In this document: one piece after another, positions 8,814 through 17,213 of the stretch
Numbering within the stretch: position 1 is the stretch's first letter
How the letters are laid out: the number at the start of each line of letters is the position of its first letter
DNA from: Nitrospirota bacterium
Lineage (GTDB): Bacteria > Nitrospinota_A > UBA7883
Assembly: GCA_024275315.1 (NCBI GenBank)
Contig: JAJRZK010000017.1
Span: forward strand, 1 to 64,000
Direction of reading: 5' to 3'
Length of the DNA: 64,000 bases
The notes under the pieces: model-generated
The model's input: only the letters and a program-made list of their open reading frames with translations
What the model was told of the DNA's origin: nothing
Database searches by the model: none
Translations under genes and position numbers: made by a program

Positions 8814-9038
8814 TCAGTCCTGCGCGGCTTCTTCGAGCTCTTTGGCGTGTTCGCCGGCGGAATCGACTACACCCACCAGATTTTTTTCGAGATTGGTCGT
8901 GTAGGTCTTGTCGCCCATCCTGCCCACAGCCCCGGCTTTTTCGCGCAATGTTTTCGGTTCCTGCGCTTTTTGCTCCGTACAGGCGGTCCCGGTAAACGCA
9001 ATAACCAGCGACAGGAATACCAGCTGGTATCTACTCAT
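8814..9038 (-). CDS. small putative lipoprotein
   Basis: The product has 74 residues. It begins with a signal peptide, MSRYQLVFLSLVIAFTGTAC, whose last four residues form a lipobox (G-T-A-C), so the mature chain would be lipidated at Cys20 and be about 55 residues long. The mature part is charged and helical, with KTLREKAGAVGRMGDKT and a Glu-rich tail. GGAG lies 8 nt upstream of the ATG and fixes the start. Its transcript diverges from the phosphofructokinase gene. No family is recognised, and the membrane in which it resides cannot be told. Confidence 0.7.
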   Translation of the reverse strand: MSRYQLVFLSLVIAFTGTACTEQKAQEPKTLREKAGAVGRMGDKTYTTNLEKNLVGVVDSAGEHAKELEEAAQD

Positions 9039-9223
9039 AGCATTTCTCCATGATATTGGTTTATTATGGTACTGCTTACGGTGCGATGTCCAGCCACTTG
9101 TTGGTTTGGAGGGTTGTCTGTCAAATCGCTTGCATCGTAATTTCCAGGTGGCTGGCTTGACAGGATTGCATGATAGGCGCGATGGTATGTGCATTTCGTC
9201 TTGATCTCCCACTGAAACCTTAA

Positions 9224-9242
9224 CCCTGCGGCATACGCAGGG
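9224..9242 (+). promoter_or_regulatory. hairpin in the phosphofructokinase leader
   Basis: A perfect 7-bp stem (CCCTGCG/CGCAGGG) with a 5-nt loop ends 46 nt before the pfk ATG. No T-tract follows, so it is more likely a leader structure or operator than a terminator. A TTGACA occurs upstream at 9157-9162 but lacks a clear -10. Confidence 0.4.
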
Positions 9243-9288
9243 ACAAGTAGTGACACGCGGGATAAAGCTTAACTGGAAGGATAATAGC

Positions 9289-10587
9289 ATGGCCAATTTA
9301 AACGTGGGTTTGCTGGTGGGCGGCGGACCCGCTCCCGGCATCAACGGCGTCATACGGGCGGCCACGATCAAGCTTCGCAACCATGGCGCCGACGTAATCG
9401 GCATATACGACGGATTCGCCCATATAATGAAAGGGGACATAACGAAAACAACTCCCCTGCACATAGAAAATGTCTCCGTAATTCATTTCGATGGAGGGTC
9501 GATCCTGCGGACGTCCCGCGCCAATCCCACGAAAAACGCGGAGGACACCAGGCAGGTTGTAAACTCGCTCCATAAACTTGGGATTAATTGCCTGATAACC
9601 ATCGGAGGCGACGACACATGCTTCTCCTCCCACAAAGTGGCAAAAGAGTCCGAAGGCAAGCTGCAGGTCATACACGTGCCCAAAACCATCGATAATGACA
9701 TAAACCTGCCGCACGGCATTCGAACTTTCGGTTTCGCTTCCGCCAGAAGCTTCGGAGTGAACATCCTCAAAAGCATAATGAACGACGCGAAGACCACCGG
9801 GCGCTGGTATTTAGTGATTGCCATGGGTCGAAAGGCGGGCCACCTGGCTCTCGGGATCGGGAGCCCCGTAGGCGCGACATTGACCGTTATCCCGGAAGAA
9901 TGCAAGGATCCGCTTCTTGACTTTAATTGGCTGGTGGATACGCTCATAGGGGCGATCATCAAAAGAAAATCGAAGGGGAGGAACTATGGCGTGGCGATCC
10001 TGGCGGAAGGGCTGGCGGAAAAACTGACAGAAGACCAGCTCGCCGCCATGGGCCAGCTCGAATATGACGAGCACGGCCACCCGCGTTTGTCCGAGATCGA
10101 TTTCGGGAAAGTCGTAAAACTTAAAATTCGCGAGGAACTGGGCAAGCTGGGGATAACAACCACCATCGTGGATAAGGATATCGGATACGAGCTCCGATGC
10201 TACAACCCCACCCCTTTTGAAATGGAATACACAAAACAGCTTGGCTTTGCCGCGGCGAAGCACGCTTTGCTCGGTGGATCCGGCGACATGGTGTCGATCC
10301 AGGACGGCTCTTTTGTCCCCATTCCCTTTTACGCCATAATGGACCCTTCCACCGGACGAACCAAGGTGCGAATGGTTGATATCAATTCAGAGTCATATGA
10401 AATGGCTTTGGAGTACATGATACGCCTCAAAACGGAAGATTTCCTGGACGAGAAAAAAGTCGAGCGTCTGGCGGAGCAGACAAACCTTTCACCGGATCAG
10501 TTTCGCGAGAGGTTTGGAAAGGTGGCCGTGAAGTTCGAAGGTCCCTCTGTCATCGTGCCCTACCAGCAACCTGGTGATAAAAGCTAA
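9289..10587 (+). CDS. 6-phosphofructokinase, pyrophosphate-dependent type
   Basis: This 432-residue enzyme phosphorylates fructose 6-phosphate in glycolysis. Residues 106-110 read GGDDT, and residues 131-137 read PKTIDND. In the PFK superfamily, the second Asp of GGDD and the Lys of PKTIDND mark PPi-using enzymes; ATP enzymes have GGDG and PGTIDND. The reaction would then be reversible. The first motif GGGPAPGINGV binds the phosphoryl donor. The length exceeds the ATP-type (about 320) and fits the long PPi-type clade. GGAAGGA 7 nt upstream selects the ATG at 9289 over earlier in-frame codons. No glycolytic gene adjoins. Confidence 0.92.
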   Translation: MANLNVGLLVGGGPAPGINGVIRAATIKLRNHGADVIGIYDGFAHIMKGDITKTTPLHIENVSVIHFDGGSILRTSRANPTKNAEDTRQVVNSLHKLGINCLITIGGDDTCFSSHKVAKESEGKLQVIHVPKTIDNDINLPHGIRTFGFASARSFGVNILKSIMNDAKTTGRWYLVIAMGRKAGHLALGIGSPVGATLTVIPEECKDPLLDFNWLVDTLIGAIIKRKSKGRNYGVAILAEGLAEKLTEDQLAAMGQLEYDEHGHPRLSEIDFGKVVKLKIREELGKLGITTTIVDKDIGYELRCYNPTPFEMEYTKQLGFAAAKHALLGGSGDMVSIQDGSFVPIPFYAIMDPSTGRTKVRMVDINSESYEMALEYMIRLKTEDFLDEKKVERLAEQTNLSPDQFRERFGKVAVKFEGPSVIVPYQQPGDKS

Positions 10588-10658
10588 ACTTTACTCGATT
10601 TTGGCCGATGACAAAGCAGGCGAGAGTGAGTTTACAGCCTTAACCGGAAGAGGGACAA

Positions 10659-10844
10659 ATGCCTGCCGTTGAAATACTGAACATGACCGGCAAGCATCCC
10701 GCGGTACCCATGAAAGGCCGCGGGGTAGTGTTTGATCAGGTGGAGAACCAGACCGGCGACGCGCAAAAACAAGCGCTTGCCGCCAGCGCTCGCGCGGGCC
10801 TGCCGCCAGCGCCACCTGGTGGAAAAGTAAATATCCTGGCTTGA
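10659..10844 (+). CDS. small hypothetical protein
   Basis: This 61-residue frame follows a good ribosome-binding site (GAGGG, 5 nt before ATG). Its third positions look like those of the surrounding genes. The sequence is Ala/Gly/Pro-rich toward its end (ALAASARAGLPPAPPGGK), with no signal peptide or known motif. A terminator-like hairpin follows 22 nt after the stop, which supports a transcription unit here. It could be a short real protein or a chance frame, since an opposing frame overlaps it. No function can be proposed. Confidence 0.42.
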   Translation: MPAVEILNMTGKHPAVPMKGRGVVFDQVENQTGDAQKQALAASARAGLPPAPPGGKVNILA

Positions 10845-10865
10845 TATTTCCGAGTGTCACCACTA

Positions 10866-10904
10866 TGGCCCTGCCCTCGTAATCCCTACCGGGCCATCTT
10901 TTTT
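10866..10904 (+). terminator. Rho-independent terminator candidate
   Basis: Arms TGGCCC and GGGCCA form a 6-bp stem around a 19-nt loop, followed at once by TCTTTTTT. It would end the pfk/small-protein transcript. Confidence 0.5.
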
Positions 10905-10950
10905 CCCCCGGTCTGATTATCCCGGCTGGAATTCTGGTAGTCTTGTCTTT

Positions 10951-11769
10951 ATGAACGATATCCCTAGTGACAGGAACATCAGGATCGGAACTTCCGGATA
11001 TTCATACGAAGACTGGGTAGGCCCGGTCTACCCGAAGAATATCAGGAAAAGCGAAATGCTCGGATATTACGCCAACGAACTGAAACTGGATTCTGTTGAG
11101 TTGAGCGACACCTATCATGCGATGCCCACCGTGCGCGGTGTCGAGGAAATGATAAAAGAGACTCCTGAAAATTTCATGTTTGCCGTCAAGGCCCACAGCT
11201 CCATCACCCACCGTATCCGTGACAAGGACGGATCGTACATTCGGGATGAGGGCGCTGTCGGGGCGTTTTTATCGGGCCTGGAGCCTATGGTTCAAAGCAA
11301 TCGGCTGATATGCGTGCTCGCGCAGTTTCCGATAAAATTCAGCCACTGCCGCGAAGCCGAGGAGCATCTCAAATGGCTTGCCGGGACGATGGTCCCCATT
11401 AGGCTGACAGTGGAGCTTCGCAACCGGAGTTGGGTTCGTCATTCGGTGTTTGACCTGCTCAAGAGTGTTGGGGCCGCATATTGTGTGGTAGACGGGCCAG
11501 ACCTGCCAAGGCTTGCGCCGTTTACGGCGGTGGCCACATCTTCTCCGGCCTATTTCAGATTTCACGGTCGCAACATGGAATGGTTTAATGTTTCGGCCAG
11601 CCAACGATATAATTATCTATATTCCGATATGGAGCTTCGACGAATGATTGGGCCTGTCAACAAGGTAATATCCGCTTCCGAGGAGACGGTGATATTTTTT
11701 AACAACCATCCCCGGGGCTCGGCTGTAAAAAACGCCACACGGATGAAACAGCTTCTCGGGATCGGGTAA
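10951..11769 (+). CDS. DUF72 (YecE) family protein
   Basis: The protein has 272 residues. The N-terminal motif IRIGTSGYSYEDWVGPVYP, the central FMFAVKAHSSITH and the C-terminal YFRFHGR...IFFNNHPRGSAVKNA define the DUF72/YecE family. These are TIM-barrel-like proteins with conserved His and Asn residues and no settled biochemical role; some are proposed to be metal-dependent hydrolases. It is cytosolic, without a signal peptide. It lies 82 nt upstream of tatC on the same strand. The family call is firm, the function is not. Confidence 0.88.
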   Translation: MNDIPSDRNIRIGTSGYSYEDWVGPVYPKNIRKSEMLGYYANELKLDSVELSDTYHAMPTVRGVEEMIKETPENFMFAVKAHSSITHRIRDKDGSYIRDEGAVGAFLSGLEPMVQSNRLICVLAQFPIKFSHCREAEEHLKWLAGTMVPIRLTVELRNRSWVRHSVFDLLKSVGAAYCVVDGPDLPRLAPFTAVATSSPAYFRFHGRNMEWFNVSASQRYNYLYSDMELRRMIGPVNKVISASEETVIFFNNHPRGSAVKNATRMKQLLGIG

Positions 11770-11850
11770 CGGCATGGGGTCTCCAAACGTTTGCGGGAGT
11801 TGCGAGGCGTTTGTACAAAATAAAATGAACATGGGAAAAATATAGGCTAA

Positions 11851-12654
11851 ATGAACGAAGATAAAACCGAAGAGCCTGTGGCCGCCGCCAAGGAGACGGG
11901 GAGCGTCCTGGCGCGAAAAAAAGTCCTGCGCAAGGTCAAGGAGGACGAGAAGCTTCCCCTTACCGTCCACCTGGAAGAACTGCGCTGGAGGATTATAAAT
12001 TGCGCTGTGACTGTCTCTGTCTGTTTTGTTGTCCTGTATGCGGTTTCAGACTACCTTTTCGAGTTGATTCGCAAACCCATAGGCATAGACCTGGTCTTTT
12101 TAGCGCCTGCGGAAGCGTTTTTTGTTTACCTGAAAATATCCGTATATATGGCGATTTTTGTTTCTGTGCCTATGATTTTATACCAGGCGTGGGAGTTCTT
12201 GGCACCCGGCCTGCTCCAGTCGGAGCGAAAATACACAGGCGCGTTTGTCCTGTCCGGGGTCATATTTTTCCTGATCGGAGCGACGTTTTGCTACACGATG
12301 GTATTGCCGTACGGGCTTTCATTCCTGATCGGATACGGTGGAGAGGGGCTGACGCCGATGATATCGGTGGGCAATTACATATCGTCTGTTTTCAAGCTGA
12401 CACTGGCGTTCGGAACCATATTCGAAATGCCGATAGTCATCGTTTTTCTTACAAAGCTCGGGTTCGTCGACCCGCATACACTTGGAGAAAAACGATCATA
12501 CTTCATCGTCGGAAGTTTCGTGGCGGCCTCCATACTCACACCACCAGATGTTTTTACGCAGATAATCATGGCCGTGCCGATGATCCTGCTGTTCGAGCTG
12601 AGCGTGATAGTGTCGAAGTTTTTTGTGAATGAGAAAAAGGGGGAGGACAATTAG
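11851..12654 (+). CDS. tatC: Sec-independent protein translocase TatC
   Basis: TatC is the twin-arginine signal receptor core of the Tat translocase in the inner membrane. The 267-residue product has the diagnostic HLEELRWRI motif near residue 37 and six hydrophobic segments. The periplasmic loop FLAPAEAFFVYLKIS and the later WEFLAPGL...SERKY match the family. A charged N-terminal extension of about 32 residues (Glu/Lys-rich) precedes the usual start and is uncommon in length. tatA/tatB are not in the window. pyrF follows after 1 nt, so the two are co-transcribed. Confidence 0.96.
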   Translation: MNEDKTEEPVAAAKETGSVLARKKVLRKVKEDEKLPLTVHLEELRWRIINCAVTVSVCFVVLYAVSDYLFELIRKPIGIDLVFLAPAEAFFVYLKISVYMAIFVSVPMILYQAWEFLAPGLLQSERKYTGAFVLSGVIFFLIGATFCYTMVLPYGLSFLIGYGGEGLTPMISVGNYISSVFKLTLAFGTIFEMPIVIVFLTKLGFVDPHTLGEKRSYFIVGSFVAASILTPPDVFTQIIMAVPMILLFELSVIVSKFFVNEKKGEDN

Positions 12655-12655
12655 A

Positions 12656-13378
12656 ATGGAAGATATCTCCAACCGTCTTATTGTGGCGTTGGATGTCCCC
12701 ACCCTCTACGAGGCTGTCCGTATCGTCGACAAACTTGCCGGAACAGTCAAATGGTTCAAGATAGGAAGCCAGCTGTATACCGCCGCCGGACCCGAAGCGG
12801 TCAAGCTTGTCACGGGATACGGCCTGAAAGTTTTTCTCGATCTTAAATTCCACGACATACCCGCCACGGTGTCCCTGGCGGGCAGGGCCGCAACGCAACT
12901 TGGTGTAAATATGTTCAACGTGCATTCATCAGGCGGAGAAGCCATGATGAGGGCCACGGTTAAAGGCGCCCGCGCAACCGCGGCCAATAACAAGTCACCT
13001 TGTCCGGTGATAATCGCCGTAACCATATTAACGAGCATGGATCAAAGCGACCTTCGCCAGGCGGGCTGTATAGACCCTGTCGACCGGGCGGTTATGAATC
13101 TTGCGAAGATGGCGCAGGAATGCGGCCTCGACGGGGTTGTGTCATCGGCGGAGGAGATAGGGGATATCAAGAAAAACCTGGGGCGTGATTTTTTGGTGGT
13201 GACGCCGGGGGTGCGCCCGGGTTGGGCGGCGGCGGATGACCAGAAACGGGTGAAAACGCCGGCCGAAGCTATTCGTGACGGGGCGGATTATCTTGTAATC
13301 GGCCGTCCGGTACTCAAGGCGGAAGACCCCACCGACGCGGCGAGAAGAATCCTCGATGAAATGGACTCCGCTCTTTAG
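12656..13378 (+). CDS. pyrF: orotidine 5'-phosphate decarboxylase
   Basis: PyrF decarboxylates OMP to UMP, the last step of de novo UMP synthesis. The 240-residue TIM barrel begins IVALDVPT. The catalytic K/D cluster FLDLKFHDIPATV is near residue 60, and the phosphate-binding end reads ADYLVIGRPV. GGGAGGA 8 nt upstream fixes the ATG at 12656; the ribosome-binding site lies inside the end of tatC. The length matches the bacterial short form. It is followed by a 215-nt convergent gap in which I see no gene or clear terminator. Confidence 0.96.
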   Translation: MEDISNRLIVALDVPTLYEAVRIVDKLAGTVKWFKIGSQLYTAAGPEAVKLVTGYGLKVFLDLKFHDIPATVSLAGRAATQLGVNMFNVHSSGGEAMMRATVKGARATAANNKSPCPVIIAVTILTSMDQSDLRQAGCIDPVDRAVMNLAKMAQECGLDGVVSSAEEIGDIKKNLGRDFLVVTPGVRPGWAAADDQKRVKTPAEAIRDGADYLVIGRPVLKAEDPTDAARRILDEMDSAL

Positions 13379-13593
13379 CAGGTGGACTCCATTCAAGGTG
13401 GCCTCTAATAATTGGTTTCGTCGCTAAAACAGGTAAAACCGTTACTTGGCGGGCGACGGGGCAAAATTAACCGCAGGCGCATGAAACACATACGCTAAGG
13501 ACAATTTGGGCCAGCCAACGAAGCCAAATCCCTGTTTCACCCGTTTGTATGGGCAATGAATTATCAGAGATTGTCTTAAGCCAGAAAGAGCGG

Positions 13594-13809
13594 TCAGGCG
13601 AATGACTTGACGCTATATCCGGCCTTTTCAATCGCCGATGTCATCATCTCCCTGGTTACAACCGTATCATCATAAACGACCACGGCGTTTTGGAATTCCA
13701 GTTTGACCTTGGCTTCGGACACCCCCTCGATTTTCCTCAGAGCCTCGCCGATCCACTGGATGCAGTGTCCGCAACTCATGCCATCTATGTTAATTGTTAT
13801 ATTCGCCAT
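13594..13809 (-). CDS. HMA-domain heavy-metal chaperone (CopZ-like)
   Basis: This 71-residue protein is a single heavy-metal-associated domain. The metal-binding loop GMSCGHC at residues 8-14 has the two cysteines, and the rest shows the beta-alpha-beta-beta-alpha-beta pattern (VSEAKVKLEF, AIEKAGYSV). Such proteins carry Cu(I) or other soft metals to P-type ATPases or regulators. AAGAGG 7 nt upstream supports the ATG. It lies 84 nt downstream of the PII-like gene on the same strand, with no metal ATPase nearby. The partner and the metal are unknown. Confidence 0.88.
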   Translation of the reverse strand: MANITINIDGMSCGHCIQWIGEALRKIEGVSEAKVKLEFQNAVVVYDDTVVTREMMTSAIEKAGYSVKSFA

Positions 13810-13893
13810 GCTATACCTCTTACGACAGTTCCATATTCCGCCAGCCAGGCCCGCCATGTGGCACACTCTGGGTATAAAGCCCGACTGGAGATC

Positions 13894-14226
13894 CTAGTCT
13901 TCATTTTCCATTATCGAAAGCTGGCTTTCCAGCCCCATAACCGCTTCTACAGGAAGAGCGAAACATATGCCGTTGCCCGGCTCCTTCATGGCGCCCGCAT
14001 TGTAGATTACGCTCATGATCTGTTCCGAATTAGGTTTCGGAACAAGCATGATCAGCGCCTCCTGGGGCCTGTCCAGGGTGAGGCCAAAAAAAGTTTTCGC
14101 CTCCTTGTGCCCTGTCCCCCTGACGGAGAGAATAGTGGCCCCGGTTGACCCGGCCTTCTTGGCCGCGTCAACTATCTCCTGCGCGTTGTCCGCCGGACAG
14201 ATCGTGAAAATCATATGAAATTGCAT
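13894..14226 (-). CDS. PII-like signalling protein linked to DUF1538 proteins
   Basis: The product has 110 residues with a ferredoxin-like PII fold pattern: MIFTICPADNAQEIVDAAKKAG, then ATILSVRGTG, ALIMLVPKPN and a C-terminal helix. It lacks the canonical GlnB T-loop Tyr and the RGAEY motif, so it belongs to the PII-like group rather than GlnB. A conserved GTGHKEAKTFFG segment occupies the T-loop region. It starts 1 nt after a DUF1538 membrane gene, with GAGGTGA as ribosome-binding site. PII-like proteins next to transporter genes often gate them in response to nucleotides or bicarbonate. That role is inferred here from position only. Confidence 0.8.
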   Translation of the reverse strand: MQFHMIFTICPADNAQEIVDAAKKAGSTGATILSVRGTGHKEAKTFFGLTLDRPQEALIMLVPKPNSEQIMSVIYNAGAMKEPGNGICFALPVEAVMGLESQLSIMENED

Positions 14227-14227
14227 T

Positions 14228-14956
14228 TTATTTCACCTCCCGCCTCCTGTTAATATGTTTAATCGCTATCGCATAGCTGAGCACCGAAACCATTGGAAAC
14301 ACCGAGGCGAACGCTATCAGGCCGAATCCGTCTATAAGCGGGTTGCGCCCCGGAATGTTGGAAGCCAGCCCGATCCCCAGCGCGGCGACCAGTGGGACCG
14401 TGATGGTGGAGGTTGTCACACCGCCAGAATCGTATGCAATCGGAACTATCTCCCGCGGGGCCATAAACGTCAGGATAATGGTCACAACATAACCGGCCAG
14501 AATATAAATCCACAACGGGTCACCGGAGAAAATCCGATACACACCCAGCGAAAGCCCAATGGCCACACCAACGGCCACCGCGTTACGCAGATAAAAACTG
14601 GGCAGGGCGCCTGATGATATTTCCTCCGCTTTCTGGGCCACCGCCAGAAGCGCAGGCTCTGCCATGGTGGTCGAATAGCCGATACAAAAAGCGAAAATAA
14701 TCGTCCATAGCCATTTATCCGGATGCGAGAATTTTTCCGCCATCGCCTCGCCGATCGGGAAAATTCCCATATCCAGCCCGATTAAAAACAGGTAAAGACC
14801 CACAACGGTTGATATAAACCCTATGATGATCAATTTCGTGTTCGGAAGACGCTGGCGCAATACGACAAACTGGAAAAACAGCACAACCATCAGCACGGGA
14901 GCGACATCCCGGACCACCACCAAAAAATCCATTCCTATTGTATATAACAGTTTCAT
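14228..14956 (-). CDS. DUF1538 membrane protein B
   Basis: The protein has about 242 residues and roughly seven hydrophobic segments. The family hallmarks are GLYLFLIGLDMGIFPIGEAMAE near residue 55 and GYSTTMAEPAL near residue 95. Others are SGGVTTSTITVPLV and NPLIDGFGLIAFAS toward the end. It is homologous to the upstream gene A, so the pair looks like a duplicated half-transporter. The substrate is unknown. The ATG at 14956 overlaps the stop of gene A (TGATG), which implies translational coupling. The PII-like gene follows after 1 nt. Confidence 0.82.
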   Translation of the reverse strand: MKLLYTIGMDFLVVVRDVAPVLMVVLFFQFVVLRQRLPNTKLIIIGFISTVVGLYLFLIGLDMGIFPIGEAMAEKFSHPDKWLWTIIFAFCIGYSTTMAEPALLAVAQKAEEISSGALPSFYLRNAVAVGVAIGLSLGVYRIFSGDPLWIYILAGYVVTIILTFMAPREIVPIAYDSGGVTTSTITVPLVAALGIGLASNIPGRNPLIDGFGLIAFASVFPMVSVLSYAIAIKHINRRREVK

Positions 14957-15648
14957 CACAACACTATCAGTCCATAGCCCATAACCGTTATCATCGGGGT
15001 TAACGAAGCGAAAGCAATCAGCCCGAACCCGTCCACCATCGGGTTCCTTCCACTTATGGAACCAGCCAACCCAACCCCGAGGGCGGTGACAAGCGGCACC
15101 GTGACGGTAGATGTGGTGACGCCACCTAAGTCATAGGCCAGCCCGATGATTTCGCCCGGAGCGAAAATCGTTATGATCATCACGATTACATACCCTGAGA
15201 TTATATAATAATGGATCGGGTGCCCCAGGACTATTCTGAGGGTGCCAACAGCTATACCCGCCGCCACACCCACCGCCACGGCGTTTCTTATGGAAAAGGA
15301 CGCAAGACGCCCGCCGGTGATCACCTCGGCCTTGTTAGCTATGGCGATCAGGGCCGGCTCGGCTATGGTGGTCGCATACCCTATCGCCGCGGCGAAAAAC
15401 ATGAGCCACCAGATATTCCCCTTGGACGCGAACGAATAGGCCATGGATTCACCCAACGGGAAAAAGCCCATTTCCAGCCCACGCATAAAAAGGAACAGGC
15501 CGAAAATTACGAGAGCAAGCCCGGCGATAAGTTTTAACGTTTCCGGGAAAGGCTCTCCTATCACCACCAGCTGGAAAAAAAAGATTACACAGATAAGAGG
15601 CGCGACATCCAGGAATGACTTGTATAACAGGTAAAAAAGATTTTTCAT
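14956..15648 (-). CDS. DUF1538 membrane protein A
   Basis: The protein has about 230 residues. Its motifs parallel those of gene B: GLFLFMRGLEMGFFPLGESMA, GYATTIAEPALIAI, GGVTTSTVTVPLVTALG and NPMVDGFGLIAFASLTP. It is a polytopic inner-membrane protein. I place the start at the ATG at 15648 because the protein then aligns with gene B. The frame stays open to a TTG at 15696. The stronger ribosome-binding site (AAGGAG, 15681-15686) serves a separate six-codon frame whose stop lies 7 nt before this ATG. It is the first gene of the module A-B-PII-like-HMA. Confidence 0.8.
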   Translation of the reverse strand: MKNLFYLLYKSFLDVAPLICVIFFFQLVVIGEPFPETLKLIAGLALVIFGLFLFMRGLEMGFFPLGESMAYSFASKGNIWWLMFFAAAIGYATTIAEPALIAIANKAEVITGGRLASFSIRNAVAVGVAAGIAVGTLRIVLGHPIHYYIISGYVIVMIITIFAPGEIIGLAYDLGGVTTSTVTVPLVTALGVGLAGSISGRNPMVDGFGLIAFASLTPMITVMGYGLIVL

Positions 15649-15815
15649 CAGATACTTAATTTCCGGCGTCGGCCATAAAACTCCTTGGCGTTGCAAACCA
15701 GAGCTAAAGTCTATTATCTACCACGAAGAATTAGAAGAGCTATTTAGGATCCGGTGATTTCTTTATCAATAACCTGGTTTGCTGTATTATCCTTTATTTC
15801 CATTTCCAAAACTGT

Positions 15816-17213
15816 ATGGATATAAAAGTGTCGGTTCTAATCCTAGTAGTTTACCTGACAATCCTTATTGGCGCCGCATACCTGGGCTGGCGCCAGACCA
15901 GAACATTGGACGATCATCTGATCGCCGACAGAAAAATGCCCGTGTGGCTGTCATCATTCACCATGGCCGCCAGCGTTATCGGATCAGGTATTGTCCTCGG
16001 CGTAAGCGAGCTGGCGTACAAGGTGGGGATATCAGCCATGCTTTATCCCGCTATTTTGGCGGTCGCCCTGGCTGTTTCTGTCCTTGTGGCCTCATACAGG
16101 TTTCGCCAAAGCGAGGCGGTGACCGTCTCAGAGCTCCTGGGCAGAAGCTACGGGCGCAACGTCAGGACGCTGGTAGCCACCGTATCGGCCATCAAGTGGC
16201 TGGGTCCGACGGCGGCGCAATACCTGGCGGTCGGAGCGATAATCAAAAGCGCGACCGGGCTAGATTACACTTACTCAATCATAATAGGCGCATTGATAAT
16301 AATAGCCTACGTGGTGATCGGGGGGACATGGGCTATAGCCTATACCGACACCACCCAGCTCATCATAGTGTACATAGGGCTTGTCCTCCTTTTCTCCAGC
16401 GGTTTTCCGGAGCATGGAGGTGTGCTCACACTGGCAGAGGAGCTGGGTCCACACTACCAGGGCTGGACAGAAGTGGGGACGTTCAGGCTTACCACCTGGA
16501 TAGGGGCTTTGATGGCGCTGAGCTTTGCCGATCAAGTGTGGCTCCAGCGATCCGCCTCTATGAAAACCCCGGCGGCCGCTGTCAGAGCGGGGTTGTGGGG
16601 ATCGCTCATGATCTTTCCAATCGGGTTCCTTACAGTGTACGCGGGGCTGGTGGCGGCAAAGACAATGCCCGGGCTCGATCCTAGGATCGCCGTGCCCTCC
16701 CTGGTGTTCAAAACCTTTGAGCCGACTGTGGCGGCGCTGTTTGTGGCGGCGATCGTGGCGGCGTCGATGAGCTCTGTCGATTCCTGGCTCCACTCGTCGG
16801 CGACGCTATTGGTAAAGGATGTCTATGTGGACAGGATCAACCCCGGCGCTACGGAGATGAAGATACGTCGGGCGATGAATGTCGCCACCGTGGCTTTAGG
16901 CGCCGGCGCGGTAGCGCTTGCGCTGATATGGAAAGGGGGTATTATCAACCTGGTGTTTCTTACAATGGTATGGGGCTCGTGCGTCTACATCGGGCCGTTG
17001 CTTGTCCTTTGGTACAGCCCCGTCCGGATATCCTCCAACAAGGCGCTGGGTATAATGATCGCAACGCTGGCCATGGGCACGGCTCTTTCCTTCAGCCCAC
17101 CTTACGAGATCAGCCCGCTGTTGATTTCCGCCATATTCGGGTATGCCCTTACCTTTGGCGCGTATCTATTGGCGCGAAAAAACGGCAATACGGACAACGG
17201 CCCCGACAGCTGA
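15816..17213 (+). CDS. sodium:solute symporter (SSS) family protein
   Basis: This 465-residue polytopic protein has about 12-13 transmembrane helices. The SSS-type start IGAAYLGWRQTRTLDDHLIADRKMPVW and SSFTMAASVIGSGIVLG match the LeuT-like SSS fold, with the Na2-site serines in the SSVDSWLHSSATLLVKD segment near residue 330. The substrate (proline, pantothenate, acetate or other) cannot be told. The gene stands alone, diverges from the DUF1538 module and its stop abuts the stop of the convergent ABC gene. Confidence 0.88.
   Translation: MDIKVSVLILVVYLTILIGAAYLGWRQTRTLDDHLIADRKMPVWLSSFTMAASVIGSGIVLGVSELAYKVGISAMLYPAILAVALAVSVLVASYRFRQSEAVTVSELLGRSYGRNVRTLVATVSAIKWLGPTAAQYLAVGAIIKSATGLDYTYSIIIGALIIIAYVVIGGTWAIAYTDTTQLIIVYIGLVLLFSSGFPEHGGVLTLAEELGPHYQGWTEVGTFRLTTWIGALMALSFADQVWLQRSASMKTPAAAVRAGLWGSLMIFPIGFLTVYAGLVAAKTMPGLDPRIAVPSLVFKTFEPTVAALFVAAIVAASMSSVDSWLHSSATLLVKDVYVDRINPGATEMKIRRAMNVATVALGAGAVALALIWKGGIINLVFLTMVWGSCVYIGPLLVLWYSPVRISSNKALGIMIATLAMGTALSFSPPYEISPLLISAIFGYALTFGAYLLARKNGNTDNGPDS

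Noticed and set aside
8703-9053. Plus-strand frame overlapping the small lipoprotein gene
   Set aside because: The minus-strand frame has a signal peptide, lipobox and ribosome-binding site. The plus frame has none of these and an unlikely composition.
10591-10863. Minus-strand frame opposite the 61-residue gene
   Set aside because: Arg/Pro-rich composition and no ribosome-binding site. The plus frame is the better candidate.
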